Source: Microbacterium schleiferi (GTDB lineage Bacteria > Actinomycetota > Actinomycetes > Actinomycetales > Microbacteriaceae). Taken from it: a DNA stretch of 64,000 nucleotides. Under the pieces are notes generated by a model. That model made no database searches and was not told the origin of the DNA. It was given only the letters and a program-made list of their open reading frames with translations. Position 1 is the first letter of the stretch, and each line of letters starts with the position of its first letter. This document shows positions 30,789 to 41,033 of the stretch, piece by piece. Location of the stretch: assembly GCF_015565955.1 (NCBI RefSeq), contig NZ_CP064760.1, positions 310,001-374,000 on the forward strand, read 5' to 3'. Position numbers and translations under genes: made by a program.

Positions 30789-33304
30789 TCACGAGAGTGC
30801 TCCGGTGAGCTCGGTCAGCGACAGTGATGCATAGGTCTGCAGGGGTGGCCCCGCCGAGAAGTGCAGCGCTTCGATGGCGCGGGCGATCTCGCGAAGCTGC
30901 GCGTCGGCATCCGTGAGCGTGTCGTGCAGCATCGAGCGACGGTCGTCGATGGCCATGGCAAGGTCCGCGACCTGGACCTCCTCGAGCTGCGCTTCGAGTT
31001 GGTCGAGGAGCCGCTCGGGACGGGTCGACCCGGTCGACAGAGGCTGGGCTGCCAGGTGCTCCCGGATGCGGGTGACGGCGAATCGGAGCGAGCGCGGGTT
31101 CTCGGCGTCGCGGACCAGCAGGTCGATCACGCCACTCGCGTAGAGCCCACCGCGGTACCGGCGTCGGTGCGTCACGACGCTCTCGCTCGCGCGCAGCACC
31201 GCTTCGAGCACTTCTTGTTCGACCTCCCCGACGAGGCGGTCGACCATCGTCGCGCGCAACAGGATGCCGACCTGCAGCGCCCGTTCGATGGCCCGGCCGG
31301 TCTCGATCATGTGCCAGCCGGCATCGCGGATCATGTTCGCCGACGTGCCCTGCAGCGCGAGAAGCGCCGTGAGCATCTGACCCGCGGACTCGCCGATCCC
31401 GTGGGCGTGCGGGGTGATCCGGAGGGAGGAGCCCGCCCGGTCGGTGGCAGCGAACACCCGCCAGGTGTCGGCCGAGAGCTGATCGCGCACGCCCTCCAGG
31501 GTTGTGCGCAGCCGCGACAGCGAGTGGGCTACCGATCCCGGCCGGACGCCGTCGAGAAGCACCGACCGGAACTCGGCGTCGAGGTCCAGCCACCGGGTCC
31601 CGCACAGGCGCTGCACGGCGCCGACGAGAACCTGGGTGCTTTGCGCTGCGGTCAGCCCCGGCGCGGTGAGCTGATCGGCATCCGATCGGATCGCGAGCAC
31701 GAGCCGCAACAGGTCCTCGGCGCGCTCGGCGTAGCGGCCCGACCAGAACAGGTCATCGAGTGCGCGCGGGGCGACCTCGGGCACCGACTGGACGACGGTG
31801 ACCGTTGTCGCGTCTGGCAGGCCCTGGTCGAGATCGGCCGGATCGGCCTTGAGAACCCAGACGTCTTTCGACGCCGTCGGCAGCGTGCCGTCGGCCACGG
31901 CGGTAGCGAGCCCCCCGATGAGCGGTCGATAGGTCGACTGGTGCCGCAGCGTGAAGGTGCGAAGAACCACCGGTCTCGCGTCCACGGCGGCTGGCGCGCG
32001 CCACGTCGGCGCCTGCGAGAGCGGGAGGAGCTCTTGCACGGCGAAGCGGTGGGGGCTCTGGCGGATGCGGTCGACCAGCCCCGCGGGGTCGGATGCCTCG
32101 AGCGGGGTCCGCGACCCGTCGATGGTGCGCACGACGAGTGTCGGGTCGGCACCGAGCAGGCGGGGGGTCACCTGATCGAGCGCGTCAGGATCGCCGCACC
32201 ACCAGGTCGGCGTTGAGTCGAGCCGCAACTGCTCACCCAGGAGTCGTTCGCACAGCGCGGGAAGAAACGGGAGCAGTGCGGGATTTTCGAGGACGCCGGC
32301 GCCGAGGCCGTTGACCAGGCGCACCCCGCCGCGGCGGACAGCCTCGGTCAGTCCCGCGACGCCGAGCTGTGAGTTGCCGCGCAGCTCGAGGGGTCGCACC
32401 ATTCGGCATCCACGCGACGCAGGATGACGTCGACGCGGTCGCGGGGTGTCGTCTCAGGCCAGCCCGCGGGCTTCATCCACACCTTCCCGTCGCGCACGAC
32501 GAGATCGGCTCCCTGCACGAGGGGGAAGCCCAGCATGCCTGCCAGGAAGGCCTGGTCGTAGGCGGTTTCCGAGAGGGCGCCGGGGCTGAGCACGACGACG
32601 CGCGCGTCGGGCCGGGCGTCCGGAGCCGCAGCGACGAGCGCTTCGCGCAGGGCATCGAAGTAGGGTTCGATGCGGTGCAGGGCAGCGCCGTGGAACAGCT
32701 CGGGAACGACCTGCGAGACGATGCGGCGGTTCTCCATCGCGTACCCGAGCCCCGACGGGGCCTGCACGCGGTCGGAGATCACGCGCCACTCGCCGTCGCC
32801 GTCGCGTCCGAGGTCGGTGGCGCTGAACAGCAGCGGGTGCGGGTCAGTGGCTCCGGTCCCGGCCACGGCGCGGATGTAGCCGGCATGCCCCAGCACGGTG
32901 GCGGGCGGCAGAATCCCCTCGCGCAGCATCCGGCGCTCGCCGTAGACATCGACCAGGAGGGCGTTGAGGAGTTCGGCGCGCTGGGCGAGCCCGACATCGA
33001 GCTTCGCCCAGGCGGTGCTGTCGAGCACGAGAGGGACCGGGTCCAGGCGCCACGGCTCCGGGTCTGCGTCGGCAGGGTTGTAGGTCACGCCCTCGTCGGC
33101 CAGGAGCATCGAGACTTCACGGTTCAGTCGCGACAGGTCCTCGATCGTGAGGGTGAGCGCCCCCGGGGCCATCGCTCGCCATGCCGGGCGCAGCGTTCCG
33201 TCGGGGGCGATGACCTCGTCGAAGCGCGCCGACGATCCCCGGGGTGAAGCGAAGGGCAGCGTGGGTTGGGTGACCGCGGCGGCGTAGTCGCGGAGGACGC
33301 TCAC
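30789..33304 (-). CDS. circularly permuted ATP-grasp / alpha-E domain fusion (frameshifted in this sequence)
   Basis: The repaired product has 838 residues. The N-terminal half (to about 500) is a circularly permuted type 2 ATP-grasp protein (DUF404/DUF407): LTIEDLSRLNREVSMLLADE, RMLREGILPPATVLGHAGY, SGLGYAMENRRIVSQVVPE and EWCDPLELRGNSQLGVAGL. The C-terminal half is an alpha-E domain (DDLFWSGRYAERAEDLLRLV, ANMIRDAGWHMIETGRAIERA). The frame breaks at a G run at 32390-32393. The GTG start at 33304 overlaps the upstream stop (GTGA). ATP-grasp ligases form amide bonds using ATP, and alpha-E is of unknown function but strictly linked to them. The two are separate genes in many bacteria; here they are one polypeptide. 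Confidence 0.88.
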
Positions 33305-36300
33305 GCAGGGGCGGTCCTGCGCAGGTCGAGGGTGTGGGGGTAGTCGGAGGATGCCGCATGGCGGCCGCGCTCGCGGAGAGCTCCCACGTCGACGCGGCCG
33401 GGGGTGTGACCGTGTGTGTCGAAGCGGCTCGCGCGCCGCGCCTCGGCTTCGAAGGCGTTGACCGGCGGGTGCTCGTAGGCGCGTCCGCCGGGATGAACGA
33501 CGTGGTACGTGGCGCCGCCGAGGCTCGCTTCGGAGTGGGTGTCGATGACGTCGAAGGTCAGCGGCGAGTGCACCTCGATCGAGGGATGCAGCGCCGACCA
33601 CGGCTGCCAGGCGCGATAGCGCACGCCCGCATAGTACTCGCCGAGCGTGCCGGTCGATGTGAGAGGCACAGGTACACCATTGCACGTCACGAGGTGTCGG
33701 CGCTCGTCGATGCCGCGCACAGTGACCTGCATCCGCTCCACCGAGGAGTCGACGTAGCGGGCAGTTCCCGACCCGGTGGCCTCCTCACCGAGCACGTGCC
33801 ACGGTTCGATCGCCTGGCGCAGTTCGAGCTCGATGCGGGCTCCGGGGGCAGAGATCCTCGTGAGCCCGACGCGGGGGAAGCGGAACTCCGCGAACGCGTC
33901 GAGCCAGGTCTGTTCGAACGGGATGCCGGCGCGATTCAGGTCGTCGACGACGCTCTCGATATCCAGCAGCGTCCCGTGCGGGAGGAGGAATTCGTCGTGC
34001 AGTCGCGTTCCCCACCGGACGAGGGGCTCGTCGTAGGGCGTGTCCCAGAACCAGGAGATGATGCTTCGCACCAGCAGCGCCTGGACGAGCGCGAGCTCCG
34101 GATGCGGCGGCATCTCGAATCCGCGCAGCTCGAGCAGTCCGAGCCTGCCCCGACTGGAATCCGGGCTGTAGAGCTTGTCGATGCAGAACTCGGCCCGGTG
34201 CGTGTTGCCGGTCAGGTCGGTGAGCAGGTGTCGCAGCGCCCGGTCGACGATCCAGGGTCGCGTCGCGCCCCCGGATGCCGCAGCCTCGGCATCCAGTCGG
34301 CGAAGCTCCCGCAGTGCGACCTCCATCTCGTACACCGCCTCCGGCCGGCCCTCGTCGAAGCGGGGAGCCTGGCTGGTCGGGCCGATGAACCGGCCCGAGA
34401 AGAGGTAGGACAGGCTCGGGTGGCGCTGCCAGTAGGCGATGAGGCTCGCGAGCAGGTCGGGTCGGCGTAGCAGCGGCGAATCGATCGGCTGGATGCCGCC
34501 GATCGTGATGTGGTTGCCGCCGCCAGTGCCGGTGTGCAGTCCGTCGAGATCGAACTTCTCGGTGGACAGGCGGCTGCTCCGGGCCAGGTCGTACAGCGTC
34601 GTGGTCAGCTCGCGCTGCTGCGCCCACGACGAGACCGGCTGCACGTTCACTTCGATCACGCCGGGGTCGGGCGTGACGACGAGTTGCTCGAGGCGGGTGT
34701 CAGGCGGCGCCGAGTATCCCTCGATCACGAGCCGGATGCCGGTGGCCGCCGCTGCCTGCTCGAGGACGTGCAGCAGGTCGGTGTAGTCCTCCAGATGCGC
34801 GACGGGCGGCAGGAAGACGTGCACCTGACCGTCCCGGGCCTCGAACGCGATGGCGGTCGTCGGGGTGGCGGCGACCCCCTGCAGTGACACGTCCGGCACG
34901 GCCGGCTCGCGCAGCGGCGACTCCTCGAGGTACGACGGCTCCGCGGTCAGGTCCGGTGGCGCCCACGACACCGAATCCAGCGGCAGACGCAGGCCGATGG
35001 GGCTCGTTCCGGGGCTGAGCACGAGGCGACCCCGGCGGAATGTCCAGACGGGGCTCGTCCAGTGCCCGTCGGTCGTGAGGGGCAGGACCCAGCCGGTCGG
35101 GGTGTCGATGTCGCGGTCGAGGGCGGCCAGGTCGTGCTCGTCGAACCCTTCGACGTCGGTGGGCTCGCCGACGGGCTTGCGCACCTCGGCAGCCAGCGCA
35201 GCCAGCGGGTCTTCGTAGGCGGGCAGGAGCCGGCTGTTCGGGATGCCGAGGGTCTGCGTCACCCGGCGAGCCAGCGCCTCGGCATCCGCGTCCGCGCCGC
35301 GGCGCGGCTCGTCCGACCACGGGTCGGCGAACAGCGCGGGATCCTGCCACAGAGCTACCCCGTCCTTGCGCCACTGCAGCGCGATGTTCCAGCGGGGAAG
35401 CGGCTCGCCTGGGTACCACTTGCCCTGGCCGCGGTGCACGATGCCGCCGCCGGCGTACCGCTCGCGGAGCTTTTCAGCGAGGGTGTCGGCAAGCTCGCGT
35501 TTGTGCTCGCCGTCGGCGTCCGTGTTCCAGTCGGGAGCCGTCGCGTCATCCACCGAGACGAACGTCGGCTCCCCGCCCATCGTGAGGCGCACGTCGGCAG
35601 CCGTGAGTCGTTCGTCGATGCTCTGCCCGAGGCCGTCGATTCGCCGCCACTGGGCGTCGGTGTAGGGGCGGGTCGTGCGGGGATCCTCGTGGATGCGACG
35701 CACCTCGTTGTGGAACGAGAACTCCACCTCGACGGCCTCCGTCGCCCCGAGATCGGGGCAGCCGAGGACGGTTCGGGCGTCGCGCTGAGGGGGATGTGCC
35801 CTTCACCGGCGAACAGGCCACTCGTGGCATCCAGTCCGATCCAGCCCGCTCCGGGAACGTAGACCTCGGCCCAGGCGTGCAGGTCGGTGAAGTCGGCGGC
35901 AGGGCCGCTCGGGCCGTCGAGGGACTCCTGGTCGGGCGCGAGCTGAATGAGGTAGCCCGAGACGAAGCGCGCGGCCAGCCCATACTGGCGCAGCAGGCTC
36001 ACGAGCAACCAGGCGCTGTCGCGGCACGAGCCGATGCCGCTACGCAGCGTGTGGTTCGGGGTCTGCACCCCCGCTTCCATCCGCACGCTGTACGCGACCC
36101 GCTGCTGCACGGCGCGGTTGAGCTCGGCGAGGAATGTGACGGTGGGGACGCCGTCCTCCGGGACCGGCGGCAGGGTCTCCCGCCACTTCTGGGCGCGGCC
36201 GCTGCCGGCGACAGGCCGCAGGTACGGGGCGAGATCGGATGCCAGGTCGGGGTGGTACGCGAAGGGGAACCGCTCTGCGTACTCCTCGATGAAGAAATCG

Positions 36301-36572
36301 AGCGGGTTGATCACCATCATGTCGGCGACCAAGCCCACCGTGATCTCGAGGCGGTCGACCTTCTCGGGGAAGACGAGGCGGGCCACCCAGTTGCCGAACG
36401 GGTCCTGCTGCCAGTTGACGAAGTGGTTCTTCGGGCTGACCTCAAGCGAGTACGCCTCGATGGGGGTTCGCGAGTGCGGGGCCGGCCTCAGCCGAACGAG
36501 GTGCGGAGCGACCGAGATGGGCCGGGCGAACTCGTACGCAGTGCGGTGCTCGAGAGCCACCTTGATCGACAT
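33301..36572 (-). CDS. transglutaminase / DUF2126 fusion protein (frameshifted in this sequence)
   Basis: The repaired product has 1090 residues. Residues 1-280 are a transglutaminase-like domain with the triad Cys183 ([12 protein letters not shown]), His232 ([13 protein letters not shown]) and Asp248 (WIGLDATSG). Residues 290-1090 are DUF2126 (COG4196), with [40 protein letters not shown] and [18 protein letters not shown]. The frame breaks at a C run at 35745-35748; one base restores [20 protein letters not shown] across the junction. The start at 36572 (MSIKVALEH) is preferred over an ATG two codons upstream. It opens the four-gene minus-strand cluster. The DUF2126 activity is not known. 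Confidence 0.88.
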
Positions 36573-36739
36573 GCACACAGCGTGGCGCAGAACTGTTGCG
36601 TGCGGGTTACGGTTTGCCGACCAGTCGGACCGGGCCTCACGCCGCCGTTTCGTCGCTCAGCGCGTCCCGAACGCAGGATGAACAGGGTCTTCCCGTGTCC
36701 CTGCCGCCGCATCGGGTCATCTGGTCCTGCGAACGGTCC

Positions 36740-36922
36740 CTATCCGTCCGACGGAATGATGATCCAGAGCAGGATGTAGATCCACAGCGAGAGACCCGCG
36801 AAGATGACGGCGGCGACCGTGAGGACCCGCACGAGGGTCCGGTCCCAGCCGAAGCGGTCGGCGACGGCGGCGCACACGCCGGCGATCAGGCGGCCCTGTC
36901 GGGGTCTGATGAGTTGATTCAT
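36740..36922 (-). CDS. PspC-domain small membrane protein
   Basis: The 60-residue product consists of the PspC core only: LIRPRQGRLIAGVCAAVADR, then FGWDRTLVRVL and one hydrophobic helix ending LWIYILLWIIIPSDG. PspC-domain proteins are associated with envelope-stress responses, but stand-alone short versions are common in actinobacteria and uncharacterised. The start at 36922 is the ATG directly before the domain; the frame stays open upstream without relevant sequence. It lies between the transglutaminase/DUF2126 gene and the esterase gene, all on the minus strand. The 167-base gap upstream of 36740 toward 36572 shows no other gene. Confidence 0.85.
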   Translation of the reverse strand: MNQLIRPRQGRLIAGVCAAVADRFGWDRTLVRVLTVAAVIFAGLSLWIYILLWIIIPSDG

Positions 36923-36992
36923 GAGCCCATTGTCGAACGGAGGGCCCGGCGCTCGCGCGGGGGATGACCGCCGTCTTCGGGAAGGCTGACCC

Positions 36993-37648
36993 TCAGAGCG
37001 CGGCGAGCTGCGCGTCCAGGAACTCGCGGACATCGGCGAGTTCCTGCTCCGAGACGCTGTGCGTCAGTCCCGGGTATGCGCCGCCCGAGAGGGTGGCGTG
37101 GCCGGGCAGCCACTGCATCGTGTGTTCCACGAGCGCCGGGGGATGACGTCATCGTGCGTCCCGCGACCCCAGAAGACGGGCGGTGTGCGCTCGGCCATCG
37201 CGGCGTCGCCCTCGAGATCGCCGGGAGCGACGTAGCCGCTGAGGTTGACGGCGAACGCGAACCGGTGCGGCTCCAGGCGCAGGGCCTGCATCGAGACCGC
37301 CGCACCCTGCGAGAAGCCGAGAAGCCCCACGGGGTCGTCCCCGGGCAGCGTGTCGATCCACTCGATGAGGCGACGGGCGGCATCCGTCACCCGTGACGGG
37401 TCGCGGCCATCCAGTCCTTCAATCGGGTACCAGGAGTACCCCGGGGCCGGCCACGGCGGTGTGAGCGGTGCGCGGACCGCGGCGACCGTGATTCCGACGG
37501 GAAGGTAGGGTCGCAGCCCGAACAGGTCGCGTTCGTCGGATCCGTAGCCGTGCAGCAGCACGAGCAGCGGCCTCCCCACGCGGTCTTCGGGGTCCTCAGA
37601 CCAGAGCACCGCATCCCCGGACAGTGCCGGCGTGTCGATCTGGCTCAT
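36993..37648 (-). CDS. phospholipase/carboxylesterase family hydrolase (frameshifted in this sequence)
   Basis: The repaired product is a 218-residue alpha/beta hydrolase. It has the oxyanion region LLVLLHGYGSDERDL, the nucleophile elbow GLLGFSQGAA with Ser113, the catalytic Asp in GTHDDVIP and the catalytic His in YPGLTHSVSEQEL. The last of these lies after a frame break in a G run at 37138-37142 (plus strand), so the protein as read would lack the catalytic histidine. One added base carries the frame to a natural end, EFLDAQLAAL, at 36993. The family hydrolyses carboxylic esters; the substrate is unknown. It is divergent from the NUDIX gene at 37671 with only 22 bases between starts. Confidence 0.87.
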
Positions 37649-37670
37649 GGCCTCAGGGTATACAAGAGAC

Positions 37671-38338
37671 ATGCCGGTACGGACCCCAGACCCCGACCCC
37701 AACGAGCGCGACGACGAGGGCACGCCGGGCGATCCGCTCGGCGGGATCGGCGCCTCGTTCGGCCGCTCGGACCGCCCCGTGGGTGACGGATCCTTCGGAT
37801 CGCCCACCCCGGAAGCGCGTCGAACCCGGGCTGGCTCACCGATATCGAATTGGCTGAAGCCCGCCGCCGCCTGCCCATGCTCTACGTCGAGGCGCTCCCG
37901 GTTCGAACCGACGGCGTGGGCCTTGTCACCGAGGTCGGCATCCTGCTGCGCGCGACACCGCTCGGTGAGATCACCCGCTCGCTCGTCTCGGGGCGCGTGC
38001 GCTACGGCGAGACCGTGCGCGATGCGTTGTTCCGTCACCTCGAGAACGACCTCGGACCGATGGCGTTCCCGCTGCTGCCGCCGCAGCCGGTTCCATTCAC
38101 GGTCGCCGAGTACTTCCCGATTCCCGGCGTCAGTCCCTTCTTCGACGACCGCCAGCACGCGGTGTCGCTCGCTTTCGTCGTGCCCGTCACCGGCACGTGC
38201 GAGCCCCGTCAGGACGCGCTCGAGGTCACCTGGATGCCGCCCGAGGAAGCAGCATCCGACTCGCTGGCCGCTGAGATGGAAGGCGGGCGGGGAACACTCG
38301 TACGCCTCGCGCTCGCGAGCGTCGGCGCGCTGCGCTGA
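37671..38338 (+). CDS. NUDIX/DUF4916-like hydrolase (frameshifted in this sequence)
   Basis: The repaired product has 222 residues: a charged N-terminal tail (PVRTPDPDPNERDDEG...), then NPGWLTDIELAEARRRLPML and a NUDIX-like domain with YVEALPVRTDGVGLVTEVG and a Nudix-box-like helix (GRVRYGETVRDALFRHLEND). It matches the actinobacterial DUF4916 group, whose Nudix box is degenerate, so catalytic activity is uncertain. The frame breaks at a run of four C at 37807-37810; one added C gives SPTPGSASNPGW. It is divergent from the esterase gene and is followed 11 bases later by the AlbA_2 membrane protein gene. Confidence 0.78.
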
Positions 38339-38349
38339 TCCGGATTCCT

Positions 38350-39192
38350 ATGCCCGCCAATCTTCAGATGGTCGAGTACGCGATCGGCCTGCCGATTGCG
38401 TTGCTCTTCTCGTACCTCGTTGCGCTCGCGATGCGGCGGGTCTTTCGCGAGCGGCTCCCGCTGTCGCTGCCCGTCATGATCCTCACGTCGATCTTGGGGA
38501 CAGCGATCGGGTTGTTCGTCGCGGGCTGGTTCATCCCGGGGCTGCGGTTGTGGGAGCCGCTGACCCTCCTGATCGCCTTCGGGTCCAGCATCCTCGTCAC
38601 CTTTCTGGTCTCGGGCCTGTTCGCCGGCCTTCGCCGCGATCCCGGTGATGTCGATGTCGCGGCACTGTTGGCCGCGGGTGAATCCGACCGCGTCGAACTC
38701 AAAGAGACCGCCCGCTGGAATGTGCGGGAGGGCAAGAAGGATCCGCGGATGGAGCAGGTGATCGCCAAGACTGTCGCTGCATTCCTCAACAGCGGAGGCG
38801 GAACGCTCGTGGTCGGCGCCAACGACGACGGTGAAGCGCTGGGGCTGGAGCGCGATCTCGCGACCCTTCGGGTTCCGGACGCTGACCGCTTCGAGCTGTG
38901 GTTGCGCGACATGCTCTCGACCCTTCTCGGCCGCAACGCCGCAGCGCTGCCGATCGTTCGGTTCCCCACCGCACCGAACGGAAACATGGTGTGCGCGATC
39001 GTGTGCCCGCCCTCGCCGCGGCCCGTTTTTGTGACGCACGCCAAGGACGGCGCCTCGACGGAACTGTGGGTTCGGGTGGGCAATTCGACGCGCTCGTTCG
39101 CCGTGGACGAGGCCGTCGAGTACGTCGCGCGCCACTGGGGCGGGCGCCGCGTGCGGTCGCGCTCGGGCGATACCAAGCATCCGGCTACCTGA
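38350..39192 (+). CDS. membrane protein with AlbA_2 (Schlafen-like) ATP-binding domain
   Basis: In this 280-residue protein, residues 8-95 hold three hydrophobic helices (starting YAIGLPIALLFSYLVALAM). The C-terminal part is an AlbA_2 domain: GESDRVELKETARWN, then KTVAAFLNSGGGTLVVGAND (residues 139-158), DADRFELWLRDML and LWVRVGNSTRSF. AlbA_2 domains are found in transcription-related and RNA-binding proteins; attachment to a membrane segment is less usual. There is no helix-turn-helix. It follows the NUDIX gene by 11 bases and may be co-transcribed. The role is unknown; I see no defence genes around it. Confidence 0.82.
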   Translation: MPANLQMVEYAIGLPIALLFSYLVALAMRRVFRERLPLSLPVMILTSILGTAIGLFVAGWFIPGLRLWEPLTLLIAFGSSILVTFLVSGLFAGLRRDPGDVDVAALLAAGESDRVELKETARWNVREGKKDPRMEQVIAKTVAAFLNSGGGTLVVGANDDGEALGLERDLATLRVPDADRFELWLRDMLSTLLGRNAAALPIVRFPTAPNGNMVCAIVCPPSPRPVFVTHAKDGASTELWVRVGNSTRSFAVDEAVEYVARHWGGRRVRSRSGDTKHPAT

Positions 39193-39260
39193 TCGTCATC
39201 TGAGCGCGGTATCGTGTGTGCGCTCGGGGGAGTTTGACACCGCACGTCCCGGAGGACCGG

Positions 39261-40511
39261 ATGCCAGAAAACGCTTCATCCCCCCGCACCGATGCCCCGC
39301 CCTCGACGCCGTTCGACGAGCTCATGAGCGCGGCCGCGGAACCCACGCCTGCGCAGGGCGCGACATTTGCCACGGTCTTTCGCGGATATGACCGCGATGA
39401 CGTGGATGCGGCGGTCTCGCGCCTGAGCGCGAATCTCGCCGCCGAGTCGCAGCGGGCTACCGAGAGCGCGGCGCGAGCTGATGCCGCAGCCGAGCGCCTC
39501 GCCCGCGTGGAGGGGGACCTCACCGCCGTTCGCGCGCAGCTCGCGGATGCCGAGAGTCGGATCGCCGCGTTGACGGAGGAACTGGCCGATGGGTCGGCAT
39601 CCTCACCGAACCGGCGCCACTTCGAGGAGGTGCTCCGGGTCGCCGAGGAGCAGGCGAGCACCATCATCTACAACGCCACCAACCAAGCCGACAAGCTGTT
39701 GCAGGCCGCGGGAGCCGAGGGCGACAGCCGCCGGGCCGAGGCCGAGGCGGATGCCGCGCAGATCATCGCGCGCGCCAACAGCGACGCCGAACAGGTCAGG
39801 CTTCGGATGCAGACGGAGCTGACCGCGCACACCGCTCGGTTGGAGCGGGAGGCTGCGGCCTCGGCGGATGCCGTCGTGCAGGCCGAGCAGGAGGCAGCCG
39901 CGATCCGCACCGAGGCTGAAAAGGCCGCCGCGACGACCCGGGCCACCGTGGCGCGGGAGACCGAGCAGTCGCGGGCCGCCGCCGAGGAGGCAGTGCGGGA
40001 GCTGCGGATGCGGGCCGCCGAGTTCGAGGAGTCGCTCACGCGCCGACAGGACGACGCACAGCAGGAGTTCCTGGTGCTGCACAATCAGGCTGTCGCGCAC
40101 GCCGAGCGCATCACGACCGACGCGAACGCGCAGGTCGCCTCCGCGCTCGAGCACGCGCAGCGGATCACCGCGAAGGCCGACGACTTCGACAAGCTCATGC
40201 GGTCGCAGGCCCAGCAGATCGACGCCGATGCCCGGATGCGGGCCGCCGAGCACCTCGACCGTGCGCGGGAGAAGGCGCAGCGGATCATCGATGCCGTGAC
40301 GACGCAGACCGACACCGTGCTGCGCGATGCGGAAGACCGCACGCGACAGCTGCGCTGGCAGCAGCATCAGCTGACGAGCTTCATGGCCGAGGTGCGGGAG
40401 ATGATCCGGCCTGATGGTGTGACGCCGCAGGCCGCGGAATCCGAGCACAATGGGGCGGCGACGGATGCCGACATCGCCGCGGGCGGGGACGGCGACGCCG
40501 AGCACGCGTAG
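39261..40511 (+). CDS. DivIVA-domain coiled-coil protein
   Basis: The 416-residue protein starts with a disordered Pro/Thr tail, then a DivIVA-type motif ATFATVFRGYDRDDVDAAVS (residues 34-53). From about 55 to 390 it is an almost uninterrupted Ala/Glu/Arg coiled coil rich in AEAEADAAQ and RAAAEEAV type heptads. It ends in a short acidic tail. The ATG at 39261 is preferred because GGAGGACCGG precedes it. Proteins of this build (Wag31/FilP/DivIVA relatives) organise cell poles and the cytoskeleton in actinobacteria. A TATCGT hexamer near 39208 could be the -10 box. The BFN gene follows after 30 bases. Confidence 0.85.
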   Translation: MPENASSPRTDAPPSTPFDELMSAAAEPTPAQGATFATVFRGYDRDDVDAAVSRLSANLAAESQRATESAARADAAAERLARVEGDLTAVRAQLADAESRIAALTEELADGSASSPNRRHFEEVLRVAEEQASTIIYNATNQADKLLQAAGAEGDSRRAEAEADAAQIIARANSDAEQVRLRMQTELTAHTARLEREAAASADAVVQAEQEAAAIRTEAEKAAATTRATVARETEQSRAAAEEAVRELRMRAAEFEESLTRRQDDAQQEFLVLHNQAVAHAERITTDANAQVASALEHAQRITAKADDFDKLMRSQAQQIDADARMRAAEHLDRAREKAQRIIDAVTTQTDTVLRDAEDRTRQLRWQQHQLTSFMAEVREMIRPDGVTPQAAESEHNGAATDADIAAGGDGDAEHA

Positions 40512-40541
40512 TCTGGCCGAAGCCCGCGAGGGAGGTTCGGC

Positions 40542-41033
40542 ATGGTCCAGGTACGCGTCGCCGGGGTGGCGGTGGATTCGATGGGGCAGCATGTCATTCT
40601 GCTCAAGCCCCTCAGTGATGCGCCGGGGGTCGGATCGATCGTGCCGATCTGGATCGGTGCGCAGGAGGCGACGTCGATCCTCGTCGCCGTCGAGAACGCG
40701 GTGACACCGCGACCGCTGGCTCACGACCTCATGACGGTGATGCTCCAGCAGCTGGAGGCGCAGGTAACACGCGTCGAGGTGACGCGAATCACCGACGGCA
40801 CGTTCTTTGCCGAGATCACCGTTGCGCACGGCGACCAGGTTCTGATCATCGACGCGAGACCCTCGGATGCCATTGCGCTGGCCTCGCGCGTTGGTGCTGC
40901 GATCTGGGTCGCCGACGCCGTCATCGAGGAAGCCGGCATGCCCGACATCCTCGACGAGGATGACGCAGAGGTCTCGGTCGACGAGTTCAAGCGGTTTCTC
41001 GACGAGGTCGACCCCGAGGACTTTCGCGGCTGA
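40542..41033 (+). CDS. bifunctional nuclease (BFN) domain protein
   Basis: The 163-residue product is a BFN/DUF151 domain: VRVAGVAVDSMGQHVILLKP, VPIWIGAQEATSILVAVENA, ITDGTFFAEITVAHGDQ and the acidic core IIDARPSDAIALASRVGA. The domain has RNase and DNase activity in plant relatives and Mycobacterium tuberculosis homologues have been studied structurally; its bacterial role is unclear. An acidic tail follows. It lies 30 bases after the DivIVA-like gene. Its last 47 bases overlap the 3' end of the convergent LacI gene. Confidence 0.9.
   Translation: MVQVRVAGVAVDSMGQHVILLKPLSDAPGVGSIVPIWIGAQEATSILVAVENAVTPRPLAHDLMTVMLQQLEAQVTRVEVTRITDGTFFAEITVAHGDQVLIIDARPSDAIALASRVGAAIWVADAVIEEAGMPDILDEDDAEVSVDEFKRFLDEVDPEDFRG

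Noticed and set aside
38350..39192. AlbA_2 membrane protein and lhr as parts of an antiphage defence system
   Set aside because: Neither has a nuclease, methylase, reverse transcriptase or other defence partner nearby; lhr pairs with nei, a repair context.
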